Shown: piece after piece, positions 36,382 to 44,700 of the stretch
How positions within the stretch are numbered: the stretch's first letter is position 1
Layout of the letters: the number at the start of each line of letters is the position of its first letter
NCBI RefSeq assembly: GCF_019091455.1
Contig: NZ_JAGXJN010000014.1
Location: forward strand, 88,241 to 147,196
Length of the DNA: 58,956 nt
Reading direction: 5' to 3'
DNA from: Chitinophaga sp. GbtcB8
GTDB taxonomy: Bacteria; Bacteroidota; Bacteroidia; Chitinophagales; Chitinophagaceae
The notes under the pieces: generated by a model
What the model was told of the DNA's origin: nothing
Databases searched by the model: none
Seen by the model: only the letters and a program-made list of their open reading frames with translations
Made by a program: the position numbers and the translations under genes

Positions 36382-36412
36382 CAAAGGTAAGGGAATTGGG
36401 GAAAAATGCAAA
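36382..36412 (-). promoter_or_regulatory. Promoter of the SRP RNA gene
   Basis: On the minus strand TTTG (36412-36409), exactly 19 bases, TACCTTTG (36389-36382). This is a perfect match to the Bacteroidota consensus, and the RNA starts about five bases later. Confidence 0.9.
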
Positions 36413-36565
36413 CTTTCTCTGGAAATAATCATATTGGTTCACACGTAGTTATACGTATATTTTAAAAAATAATATAAATTAGTGAACATTTCCATAGAAA
36501 TACGGTTTATTTGTGATGTATTCTTTAACCTATTTTAAAACCTCAGTTTAAAAACCAGTTATTTT

Positions 36566-36982
36566 ATGGATTCTGCAATGTCATCCTTCTTCATTGTTTT
36601 TGGTATTATCATGCTGGCTATTGTCGTGCTGATAGTTGCCAGTATGTGGAAGATCTTTGAAAAAGCCGGACAGCCTGGCTGGGCCGCCATTGTGCCTATT
36701 TATAACTTATACATCCTTACCAAGATCATTGGTAAACCGGGATGGTGGGTTTTATTAATGATCATTCCTTACCTGAACATCATTTTCATGATCTGGGCTT
36801 ATAACCTGCTCAGCAAAAGCTTCGGTAAGGACACCGGTTTTACCGTTGGCCTGGTATTACTGGGTATTGTTTTCTTCCCGATCCTGGCATTTGACAAATC
36901 TATCGTGTACCAGGGACCTGCGGGTAACCCTTCTGCCGGTTTGGGTGATCAGATCCAGAGCATTGGCGCGGACATTAGATAG
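36566..36982 (+). CDS. DUF5684-type membrane protein
   Basis: A 138-residue inner-membrane protein: TM1 (FFIVFGIIMLAIVVLIVASMW), then the motif WKIFEKAGQPGWAAIVPIYN near residues 28-47, a TM2-3 block (WWVLLMIIPYLNIIFMIWAYN), FGKDTGFTVGLVLLGIVFFPILAF, and a flexible end. The segment F.KAG.PGW.A.IP.YN is the conserved centre of the DUF5684 family, which often contains signal-peptidase I neighbours, although none is here. Function unknown. It ends in a strong terminator. Confidence 0.8.
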   Translation: MDSAMSSFFIVFGIIMLAIVVLIVASMWKIFEKAGQPGWAAIVPIYNLYILTKIIGKPGWWVLLMIIPYLNIIFMIWAYNLLSKSFGKDTGFTVGLVLLGIVFFPILAFDKSIVYQGPAGNPSAGLGDQIQSIGADIR

Positions 36983-37020
36983 GTTGGAAAGCTCTTCACA
37001 AGGGAAAAGTATTAACTGAA

Positions 37021-37053
37021 GGTGTTCCGCAAAGGCGGAGCACCTTTTTTTTA
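37021..37053 (+). terminator. Terminator of the DUF5684 gene
   Basis: GGTGTTCCGC and GCGGAGCACC with an AAAG loop and eight T residues. Confidence 0.9.
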
Positions 37054-37145
37054 TCCTGAAAATGCCCCTTTCGGGTCATGGATTTGCGGACCCTTCGCAG
37101 TAATTTTAAAAGCCTGAAAAAGGGACATTAAAAAGCTATACCTCT

Positions 37146-37607
37146 ATGGAAACAATTCATCCATCCTCCGGCCAGCAAGATCTCTTGGCCGATCTTGACG
37201 AAATTGTAGTCTTAAATCATGCTACACAGGGGCAGCGTTTTGCCAATTACCTGATTGACCTGATCGTTACCTACTTAATTGCTTTTGGCCTCTTATTCCT
37301 GCTGGGTGTGGGCATTAGTCTGAGCGGCGGCAGCACGGATGACCTGTCAGATCAAACAGGACTGTATTACCTGGCTGTGTACTCTTCCCTGATCCTTTAC
37401 ACCAGCGTAATGGAAGCCTTTAACAAGGGCCGTACCATTGGTAAGCTGATCACAGGTACCTATGCGGTAAGGAACGACGGGCAGCCGCTGGATTTTGGCA
37501 CTGCGCTTAAACGCAGCTTTAGCCGCATTGTGCCTTTTGAACCGTTTTCAGGTTTTGGCACGCCCTGGCATGACAAGTGGACGGATACTACTGTAGTAAA
37601 AAAGTAA
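37146..37607 (+). CDS. RDD family membrane protein
   Basis: A 153-residue membrane protein: a cytosolic N terminus, QRFANYLIDLIVTYLIAFGLLFLL near residues 29-52 as the RDD-like TM1 (the charged residues being R, D), a loop and TM2 (LYYLAVYSSLILYTSVMEAF), then FNKGRTIGKLITGTYAVRNDG with the conserved GKTIGK-like motif. RDD proteins are found by transporters and stress genes; some have Na+/H+ antiport activity. The stop is six bases from the stop of the convergent RDD gene. Confidence 0.85.
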   Translation: METIHPSSGQQDLLADLDEIVVLNHATQGQRFANYLIDLIVTYLIAFGLLFLLGVGISLSGGSTDDLSDQTGLYYLAVYSSLILYTSVMEAFNKGRTIGKLITGTYAVRNDGQPLDFGTALKRSFSRIVPFEPFSGFGTPWHDKWTDTTVVKK

Positions 37608-37613
37608 GGTGGG

Positions 37614-38339
37614 TTAATCTTTTGTAACGTAGTAATTATAATCGTTCAAAAGGGTTTCGAGAAACTGCATATGTTCCATTTCCGTTTCAATCTTAAGCAC
37701 ATCCCTTACCCGGTAGGCTACCCGGGCGCTTAACTCCTGGTTATTGGATTTAAGTGCCAGGTCCATCAGCTCTTTTACTTTATTGAGGTCCTTATCCGAA
37801 AGGCGCAGGATCTGTGGAAAATGGGGCTGGTAGTCTGTTTGGGATACTTCCCGGAAAATAGTGTCGCTTAGCTTGCTTTTGTTTTTAGTGTTCACCACAA
37901 TGGTACCGGCTACCAGGTCGCCCAGGCGCTGGTTGTATTTGGAGCGGATGATAGAAACAATCGGCACTACGCCCCAGATGATCACCGGTGTTTCCAGGAT
38001 ACGGAATAACCAGCGGATCATATGCTGGCTAAAGCTGGGCGGGTTACCCAACAGGCTTACTACTTTGATACCAACAGCTTTTTTACCCGGTGTTTGTCCG
38101 CGCATGAACATTTCCATTAACAGGAAGTAAAAGCTAATGGGGATCAGGATGCTCCAGAACGCAAAAATGTTCTTGCCATCGCTGGGCCAGCTAACATTGG
38201 ACACTACTACCAGCACCAGGCACAGGTAGGCGCCCCGCACCAGCAGGTCAATAAACCAGGCGCCAATACGCTGGCCAATGTCAGAAGCCTCAAATTCCAG
38301 GTCAATGTTAAAAGCAGTTGGTATTTTTATAGCAGCCAT
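37614..38339 (-). CDS. RDD family membrane protein
   Basis: A 241-residue RDD protein: DIGQRIGAWFIDLLVRGAYLCLVLVVV near residues 20-46 is TM1 with the R-D pair, a second TM (IFAFWSILIPISFYFLLMEMFMRG) and the motif RGQTPGKKAVGIKVV near 83-97. The C-terminal extension (LSDKDLNKVKELMDLALK) is cytoplasmic and acidic/basic mixed. In many Bacteroidota this gene stands beside the SpoIIM-DUF4129-MoxR-DUF58 group, as here, divergent with 38 bases between starts. A minus-strand TAAATTTG box (38351-38344) lies four bases before the start codon. Confidence 0.88.
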   Translation of the reverse strand: MAAIKIPTAFNIDLEFEASDIGQRIGAWFIDLLVRGAYLCLVLVVVSNVSWPSDGKNIFAFWSILIPISFYFLLMEMFMRGQTPGKKAVGIKVVSLLGNPPSFSQHMIRWLFRILETPVIIWGVVPIVSIIRSKYNQRLGDLVAGTIVVNTKNKSKLSDTIFREVSQTDYQPHFPQILRLSDKDLNKVKELMDLALKSNNQELSARVAYRVRDVLKIETEMEHMQFLETLLNDYNYYVTKD

Positions 38340-38343
38340 ATTA

Positions 38344-38371
38344 CAAATTTAGTAATTAATGCATATGTTTG
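38344..38371. promoter_or_regulatory. Divergent -7 boxes between RDD and SpoIIM genes
   Basis: Minus-strand TAAATTTG (38351-38344) points to the RDD gene; plus-strand TATGTTTG (38364-38371) points to the SpoIIM gene. Each is four to six bases from its ATG. -33 boxes are not clear in either direction. Confidence 0.45.
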
Positions 38372-38377
38372 TTCGAT

Positions 38378-39370
38378 ATGAGAGAATCTACTTTCATTAA
38401 AAAGAACCTGGCCCGCTGGAAACAGTATCAGGAGGAGCCCAGTGAAGACCCGGACGTGATGGCGGAGCGGTTCACCAGTTTGCTGGATGATCTTGCCTAT
38501 GCGAAAACTTTTTACAGTTTCAGCAAAGTAACCCTGTATATTAATGGCATGGCGGCCGCCATTTACCAGTTTATTTACCGCAACCGCCGGGAAGAGGCGG
38601 GACGGGTGCGCCGGTTCCTTTTATACGAGCTGCCTTTGCTGCTGCGCAGGCACCACCGCTTGCTGTTGTTCACCTTCTCATATTTTTTACTGTTCAGCAT
38701 TATAGGCGCTTTTTCTGCTGCGCATGATGAAAGTTTTGTACGTGGCGTGCTGGGAGATGAGTATGTGAACATGACGGAGCAGAACATCAGCAACGGCGAT
38801 CCGTTTGGCGTATATAAAAGCGGTAATGAATGGGTCATGTTCCTGTCCATTGCCTACAACAATATTAACGTGGCCTTTATGTGTTTTGTGAGCGGGATTA
38901 TGTTTGCTGCAGGCACTTTATGGCTGCTGTTCAAGAATGGCATTATGCTGGGATCTTTCCAATATTATTTTTTTGCCAAGGGACTGGGCTGGCAATCGGT
39001 GCTGGTGATATGGATACATGGTACGCTGGAAATATCGGCTATTGTAATTGCCGGTACTGCGGGCATGATCATGGGCAGCGGTTTGCTTTTTCCCGGTACG
39101 CGCAAGCGGGTAGATTCATTAAAAAGAGCTGCCAAAGACGGTGTAAAAGTAATTGTTAGCCTGGTGCCGGTGTTTATTGTAGCGGCTTTCCTGGAAGGGT
39201 TTGTAACCCGCCACACGGCTATGCCTATGTGGCTGAGTATCTCCATCCTGCTATTATCACTCACCTTTATTGTGGGCTATTATGTAATATACCCCATACG
39301 CGTGCAGCGCAAAGGCTACCGGCTGACGATCGACGGGACATTGATAAAACCTGCGGATAAAAAGGATTGA
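38378..39370 (+). CDS. SpoIIM (stage II sporulation protein M)-like membrane protein
   Basis: A 330-residue inner-membrane protein of the SpoIIM/DUF95 family. After a 95-residue cytoplasmic N domain with KKNLARWKQYQEEP, the TM helices are LLFTFSYFLLFSIIGAF, MFLSIAYNNINVAFMCFVSGIMF, FFAKGLGWQSVLVIWIHGTLEI and three more at the C terminus. The family motif is seen in NNINVAFMCFVSGI and WIHGTLEISAIVIAG. Despite the name, no sporulation occurs in this phylum; the family co-occurs with MoxR/DUF58. The ATG at 38378 is preferred over an upstream TTG (38369) because it follows the -7 box at 38364-38371. Confidence 0.85.
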   Translation: MRESTFIKKNLARWKQYQEEPSEDPDVMAERFTSLLDDLAYAKTFYSFSKVTLYINGMAAAIYQFIYRNRREEAGRVRRFLLYELPLLLRRHHRLLLFTFSYFLLFSIIGAFSAAHDESFVRGVLGDEYVNMTEQNISNGDPFGVYKSGNEWVMFLSIAYNNINVAFMCFVSGIMFAAGTLWLLFKNGIMLGSFQYYFFAKGLGWQSVLVIWIHGTLEISAIVIAGTAGMIMGSGLLFPGTRKRVDSLKRAAKDGVKVIVSLVPVFIVAAFLEGFVTRHTAMPMWLSISILLLSLTFIVGYYVIYPIRVQRKGYRLTIDGTLIKPADKKD

Positions 39371-39403
39371 TCAGATCCGGCAGGTTTTCAGAAAAATAAC
39401 TAT

Positions 39404-40297
39404 ATGCGAATAACGGATAGGTATACACGCTACTGTTGGTTAACTGCCTGCATATTGCTTATGCTGCCGGCATTACTGCATGCGCAGGATGCAAAGGATA
39501 CCATATACGCTCCATTAAGTATAGAGGATATGAAGGGGCCGGCAAAGGAAGCCGCGGTAAATGAGGAAACCTATACTGATCCCCCCGATGCGGATAGCGA
39601 TACAGAAGATGTAATGGAAGATACCGTTGTGGTACCTCCGCATTACCTGTGGGACCAGGCGGTACCGGCTGATGCCGATACCATGGAGTGGTGGGAGAAC
39701 AACGGCCTGGTGTTACGCAGGGTACCGGCTACGGTAATGGAAAAACTAAGGGCTGATAAAAAGCTGCAGTACGATAAAAAGATAAAACCACCCTCCGATA
39801 ATTTCCGCTGGCTGGCCATGGCGCTGGTAGCCCTGGCAGCGTTTTTACAGAGCATTCGTTATATTATTTATATCCTGCTGATAGTGGGCCTGGTACTGCT
39901 GGTGCTGTTCTTTATGCGGCAGCAGGGCTTTCGTTTTTCCCGGCGGAAGGGTGGCGGGGAGCTGCCGGAAGTGGAAGCAGAGAACATTGCAGCTACTGCC
40001 TATGAAAAGCTGATACAGGAAGCTATCAGCGGAGCGCGGTTCAGGCAGGCCGTGCGGCTGCTGCATTTGCAGGCGCTGCATTTATTGTCAGAGCAGCAGC
40101 TGATCACTTTAAGCAAGGATAAAACCAATACGGATTACCTGCGGGTGTTATCTAAAACCCAATGGTACCAGCCCTTTGCGCGCCTCACCCGGGATTATGA
40201 GTATATCTGGTACGGGGAAGTGGCGGTGAATGAGGAACAGTTTGCGCTGGTGTACGGGCGGTTCCGGGAATTTCAAAAAGAACTGAATCATCTTTAG
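39404..40297 (+). CDS. DUF4129 domain protein
   Basis: A 297-residue membrane protein. It has a signal peptide-like N terminus (WLTACILLMLPALLHAQ), an acidic periplasmic linker with many D/E residues near 45-75, one TM helix (SIRYIIYILLIVGLVLLVLFF near 152-172), and a cytoplasmic DUF4129 domain at the C terminus (YEKLIQEAISGARFRQAVRLLHLQALHLL; here cut as IQEAISGARFRQAV and RLLHLQALHLL; plus FARLTRDYEYIWYGE). DUF4129 is tied to MoxR/DUF58 and to transglutaminase-like genes. It is 33 bases after the SpoIIM gene. Confidence 0.85.
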   Translation: MRITDRYTRYCWLTACILLMLPALLHAQDAKDTIYAPLSIEDMKGPAKEAAVNEETYTDPPDADSDTEDVMEDTVVVPPHYLWDQAVPADADTMEWWENNGLVLRRVPATVMEKLRADKKLQYDKKIKPPSDNFRWLAMALVALAAFLQSIRYIIYILLIVGLVLLVLFFMRQQGFRFSRRKGGGELPEVEAENIAATAYEKLIQEAISGARFRQAVRLLHLQALHLLSEQQLITLSKDKTNTDYLRVLSKTQWYQPFARLTRDYEYIWYGEVAVNEEQFALVYGRFREFQKELNHL

Positions 40298-40347
40298 TAA
40301 AGGCTGGATGGTGAAAACCATGCAGGCCTGCATAAAAATCTTGTTAG

Positions 40348-41586
40348 TTGAAATCAAAGTTTTTCATAATAATAGTAGTGCTGGTGGTGGTGTGCATCAT
40401 TCTGCTGCTGGTGGCGGGTACCCGCTCAGTGGAGGATGAGATCCAGGACCTTACCAAGCAAAGCTTTTCCTACAAGGATAAAAAGCCGGGTGGCTGTTAT
40501 GCGCTGTTCCAGGTGCTGCCGCACCTGTATACCAATGAGCCGGTAAAGGTGGTGACCAAACCCTTTAGCCTTACCTACAAGAAAAATCAATCCTTTGCAA
40601 ATGGGGAGGAAAGCCTGTATATACTGGTAACGAAAAAATTATACGCCAGCGAGCAGGATGTAACGGATATGCTGCAGTTTGCCGCCAATGGCAACCAGCT
40701 GTTCATAGCCATGACAGAGCCTGACAGCCTGCTGCAGGCCCGGTTGGCTGTTGAAGCAGATACGCTGGACCGTGGTTTTAGCATGCCGGTAAGCACCCAG
40801 CATTATATAAATCCGAACCTGGCGCCGGATACTGTTTTTTCCCGCAAAGGCATCGCCGGGGGCCGTTATTTTACCAGCTATGATACCAGCGCTACCACTA
40901 TTTTAGGTACCGGTATTGCACCGGATAGCAGCACCGGCCGGGCAAGGCCCAACTTTATACGTGTCGCTTATGGTAAAGGCGCTGTGTTCCTGCTGCTGAA
41001 CCCTTCCACGCTTACCAATTATTTCCTGATGCATGAGCCTAACATGGCATCGCTGGAAAAACAGCTGGCTTATACCTATAACATTCCCACTGCTATTTAT
41101 TGGGATGAATATTATAAATACCTGAATGGCCCCCGGGGCGATTTCAGTGAGTGGCAGGTGCTGATGCGCTACCCCGCTATTCGCTGGGCATTGTGGCTGG
41201 TAGTGGCACTGCTGCTGTTATATGTGCTGTTTGAAGGTAAACGCCGGCAGCGTATTATACCGGAAAAAGAAGTGCTTACCAATAACTCGCTGGAGTTTGT
41301 GGAAACACTGGGACAGCTGTATTACCAGCAGGGCAATAACCGCAACCTTGCGCATAAAATGGTACTGCACTGGACGGAGTATATCCGTACCCGTTTTTAC
41401 CTGAACACCACTTACCTGAACCAGGCATTTATAGATACGCTGACGCGTAAGTCGGGCTTACCTTATGCAGAGGTGCGGGAAATTGTGGACAGCATACATC
41501 ATATACAGCTGTCGGAACAGATCAATGATAAATATTTAGAACAATTTTATAAAAACATACATCAGTTTTACCAAAACACGAAATAG
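40348..41586 (+). CDS. DUF4350 domain protein (TTG start)
   Basis: A 412-residue membrane protein. An N-terminal TM anchor (KFFIIIVVLVVVCIILLLVAG) is followed by a DUF4350 domain (DLTKQSFSYKDKKPGGCYALFQVL with the conserved P-x-G-x-x-A/C pattern, and LFIAMTEPDSL), a second TM (WALWLVVALLLLYVLFEG near 275-292), and a C-terminal helical segment. No ATG stands before the anchor, so TTG at 40348 is taken as the start codon. The stop overlaps the start region of moxR by contact (41586/41587). Confidence 0.8.
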   Translation: MKSKFFIIIVVLVVVCIILLLVAGTRSVEDEIQDLTKQSFSYKDKKPGGCYALFQVLPHLYTNEPVKVVTKPFSLTYKKNQSFANGEESLYILVTKKLYASEQDVTDMLQFAANGNQLFIAMTEPDSLLQARLAVEADTLDRGFSMPVSTQHYINPNLAPDTVFSRKGIAGGRYFTSYDTSATTILGTGIAPDSSTGRARPNFIRVAYGKGAVFLLLNPSTLTNYFLMHEPNMASLEKQLAYTYNIPTAIYWDEYYKYLNGPRGDFSEWQVLMRYPAIRWALWLVVALLLLYVLFEGKRRQRIIPEKEVLTNNSLEFVETLGQLYYQQGNNRNLAHKMVLHWTEYIRTRFYLNTTYLNQAFIDTLTRKSGLPYAEVREIVDSIHHIQLSEQINDKYLEQFYKNIHQFYQNTK

Positions 41587-42567
41587 ATGGACGTGAATAC
41601 ATTTGAACCCAGGTCAGACCTATCCTCACTGCACCAGTCAGTGGAGGCTATCCGTGCGGAGATCGGCAAGGTAATAGCCGGCCAGCATGAAATGATAGAC
41701 CTGCTGATCACGGGGCTGCTTACGCAGGGGCATGTGCTGATAGAAGGCGTGCCAGGCGTGGCTAAAACACTTACTGCCAAGCTGCTGGCCCGCTGTGTGG
41801 ATGCGGACTTTTCCCGTATACAGTTCACCCCGGATATTATGCCGGCCGATGTGCTGGGCACCTCGGTATTCAACCCTCAGAGCCGGGAGTTTGAATACAA
41901 GCGGGGCCCGGTTTTCAGCAACCTGATACTGATAGATGAAATTAACCGTGCACCTGCCTAAACACAGGCGGCGCTGTTTGAGGTAATGGAAGAACGGCAG
42001 GTAACCAATGACGGTATTACACACCCGCTGCCATTGCCGTTTATGGTAATAGCCACGCAAAACCCTATTGAGCAGGAAGGTACATACCGCCTGCCGGAAG
42101 CCCAGCTGGACCGCTTCCTGTTTAAGATAGAGGTGAAGTACCCGGCTGTTGCAGAGGAAGTTGCTATGCTGCAGGCCATGCACCAGCATAACAATATACA
42201 GGACATTACACAGCTGGTGAACCGCGTGATCACCGCTACCCAGGTAATGGAATACCAGGCGCTGGTACGCAAGATCCATATTGAAGAAAAGCTGCTGCAT
42301 TACATTGCAGCGCTGGTACAGGAAACCCGTGTGAATGCCTCTTTATACCTGGGCGCATCGCCACGTGCATCCCTGGCCGTTATGAACTGCGCCAAAGCCG
42401 TAGCTGCCATGCGCGACCGTGATTTTGTAACACCGGATGATATTGTTGAAATGCTGCCGCATGTGCTGCGCCATCGTATTATGCTAACACCGGAACGTGA
42501 AATGGAAGGTATTGCTACGGATGAAGTGATAGCACAGATTGTTAAGGCTGTGGAAGTACCGAGGTAA
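41587..42567 (+). pseudogene. MoxR-family AAA ATPase interrupted by an in-frame TAA
   Basis: The full frame would encode a 326-residue AAA+ ATPase of the MoxR type, a chaperone-like protein that works with DUF58/VWA proteins. Walker A is GVPGVAKTLTAK near residues 55-66, Walker B LILIDEINRAP near 114-124, sensor 1 ATQNPIEQEG near 156-165, and the sensor 2 arginine SPRASLAVMNCAKA follow. The codon after RAPA is TAA (41959-41961), where the family has a lysine (AKTQAALFEVMEERQ); AAA to TAA is one base change. Frame and length are otherwise intact. A second start (ATG, 41986) could restart translation, giving two fragments of 124 and 193 residues. Either a real nonsense mutation, a sequence error or a split protein. 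Confidence 0.9.
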
Positions 42568-42604
42568 GCAGAAAGCTTTTAGCGTTCAGCATAAATTTTA
42601 AAGA

Positions 42605-43945
42605 ATGTCCATCAAAGAAATATACCGCGCCTTTTTCTTCGGCAATCGCTTTTACCTGTGCCTGGGTGGGAATGTACTGCTGTTTATAGGAGCCTTCTTT
42701 TTCCCGGCGCTGTACGTTATTGCGCAGCTGGTGTTTGCTGTGCTGGTAGTGCTGCTGTTGCTGGATATCAGCATGTTGTTTGGCGCATCAAAGCCCTTGC
42801 AGCTGGAACGCGGTATGGCGGCACGTTTCAGTAATGGAGATGATAACGAGGTACGGATAACAGTGCAGAGCGGCTTCCGCTTCCCGGTAAGCCTGTCTGT
42901 GATAGATGAGCTGCCCTTTCAGTTCCAGCTACGGGATCATGTATTAAAAACCTGGCTGAAACCCGGCGCCACGCACGTTTTTAACTTTATGTTACGCCCG
43001 CTGGAAAGAGGCGTGTATGAATTTGGTAATACCAATGCATTTGCTGCCAGCCCCTTTGGCCTGGTAAAACGGCGGGTGGTGTTTGAAAATGAGCAGGCGG
43101 TAAAAACCTATCCATCCTATTTGCAGCTGCGCAATTATGAATTGCTGTCTTTCACCAACCGGCTGAATGAGCTGGGTGTGCATAAAAAACGCACCATTGG
43201 CCACAGCATGGAGTTTGATCATATAAAAGAATACAGTCGTGGCGATGATGTGCGCATGTTGAACTGGAAAGCCACTGCACGCCGCGGTAACCTGATGGTA
43301 AATACCTATGTGGAAGAACGCTCCCAGCAGGTTTACTGTGTAATAGACAAAGGGCGCAACATGAAAATGCCTTTTGAAGGATTAACGCTGCTGGATTATG
43401 CTATTAACGCTACGCTGGTATTCAGCAACGTAGTATTACAAAAAGGCGATAAAGCCGGGTTAACTACACTGGGTGCACAACAGGTAGATATTTTACCGGC
43501 CAGCAATAAAAAAACACATCTTAACAAGATCCTGGAAATGCTGTATGCGCAGCAAACCCAATGGCAGGAGAGTGATTATGAGCGGCTGAGCATCAGCTTG
43601 CGCAGCGCATTATCCCAACGTTCACTGCTGATCCTCTTCACCAATTTTGAATCTACCACCGGTATGCGCCGGCAGCTGCCTTACCTGCGCAGGCTGGCAA
43701 AGTATCACCTGGTGCTGGTAGTATTCTTTGAAAACACGGCGTTGAAGCAGGTTACAGAACAGGAGGCCGCGAATGTAGAAGAAGTATATAAGCAGGTAAT
43801 TGCACAGCAGTTCACCTATGAGAAGAAATTAATTGCAAAGGAACTATCGCAGTACGGGATTATGTCGCTCTTATGTACCCCCCAGCAGCTTACTATACAG
43901 GTTATTAATAAGTACCTGGAATTGAAGGCCAGGATGTTGATATAA
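42605..43945 (+). CDS. DUF58 domain protein
   Basis: A 446-residue membrane-anchored protein following moxR by 37 bases. The N terminus has two TM helices (FYLCLGGNVLLFIGAFFFPALYVI and LVFAVLVVLLLLDISMLFG, given in parts), then a beta-rich domain and the DUF58 motif near residues 200-230: IGHSMEFDHIKEYSRGDDVRMLNWKATAR (parts: SMEFDHIKEYSRGDDVR, MLNWKATAR), with the R-x-Y-x-x-G-D-D and N-W-x-A-T-A-R signature. The C-terminal half is VWA-like. It is the usual partner of the MoxR ATPase. Confidence 0.9.
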   Translation: MSIKEIYRAFFFGNRFYLCLGGNVLLFIGAFFFPALYVIAQLVFAVLVVLLLLDISMLFGASKPLQLERGMAARFSNGDDNEVRITVQSGFRFPVSLSVIDELPFQFQLRDHVLKTWLKPGATHVFNFMLRPLERGVYEFGNTNAFAASPFGLVKRRVVFENEQAVKTYPSYLQLRNYELLSFTNRLNELGVHKKRTIGHSMEFDHIKEYSRGDDVRMLNWKATARRGNLMVNTYVEERSQQVYCVIDKGRNMKMPFEGLTLLDYAINATLVFSNVVLQKGDKAGLTTLGAQQVDILPASNKKTHLNKILEMLYAQQTQWQESDYERLSISLRSALSQRSLLILFTNFESTTGMRRQLPYLRRLAKYHLVLVVFFENTALKQVTEQEAANVEEVYKQVIAQQFTYEKKLIAKELSQYGIMSLLCTPQQLTIQVINKYLELKARMLI

Positions 43946-43951
43946 GGGGGA

Positions 43952-44650
43952 CTACCCCCGCTTTTTCTTTTTATTATTATTGTAAAGCTGCCGCTCATCG
44001 TTGATGATCATGGAATCATCATCCGGTTTTTGTTTTACAGGGATCACGGAATGTATCACCAGGGAAGGGTTATCCCGGTAGGTAGCGGTTACGTTAATGA
44101 AACGGGTGGTATCTGTTTTGTTTAATAACAGATCCTGGCCCAGCAGCTGGCCGGCAGAGGTTTCAAACTGTATGCTGGTAGTGTCCAGCGGGTATATTTT
44201 ACCGGTGTTAAAACGGCCTTCTACATTCAGGTAAAAATGGATATCGCGTTTTAAGCTATCTGCATAATGGTGAAAACGGATGCCGGTAACATAAGGCAGC
44301 TGCAAAGCAGTTTCTATGGGCTGCTCCGCATCGGGCAGGGTTACCAATAGCTTTACCTGGTAACGGTTTTGCGCCAGGTAACTGCGGTCAAAGGTGAGCA
44401 CTCCGTTACGGCAGGTACCATCCGGGGTAGTTACTTTAATATATTTCCAGCGGTAATCGCCTTTCAGGAAACCTTCTGTTGAGCGTATCTCGCCATTGGT
44501 ATACGTGATCTCCAGCCCAATAGGCGCCTGGTTATACAGCTCCACTACTGCAGTAGTATCATAATAAGCCACAATACTTTTTACTGTATGCTTTTGTGCA
44601 TGCAGCATAAACGGCAGCCATAAAAAAGTGAGGAACAGGTATCCTTTCAT
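43952..44650 (-). CDS. Exported hypothetical protein
   Basis: A 232-residue protein with signal peptide (GYLFLTFLWLPFMLHAQ) and a beta-rich body; the tail NNKKKKRG is strongly basic. No known family was recognised. It converges on the DUF58 gene (six bases between stops) and is separate from the stress cluster. Confidence 0.65.
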   Translation of the reverse strand: MKGYLFLTFLWLPFMLHAQKHTVKSIVAYYDTTAVVELYNQAPIGLEITYTNGEIRSTEGFLKGDYRWKYIKVTTPDGTCRNGVLTFDRSYLAQNRYQVKLLVTLPDAEQPIETALQLPYVTGIRFHHYADSLKRDIHFYLNVEGRFNTGKIYPLDTTSIQFETSAGQLLGQDLLLNKTDTTRFINVTATYRDNPSLVIHSVIPVKQKPDDDSMIINDERQLYNNNKKKKRG

Positions 44651-44700
44651 TATCCATTAGCTTACTTATACATTCACCAGCGCTTTGCAGCGGTTTATAT

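Noticed and set aside
36230..36448. Plus-strand 72-codon frame
   Set aside because: It lies antisense over the SRP RNA and its promoter; lysine-rich from the T-run complement.
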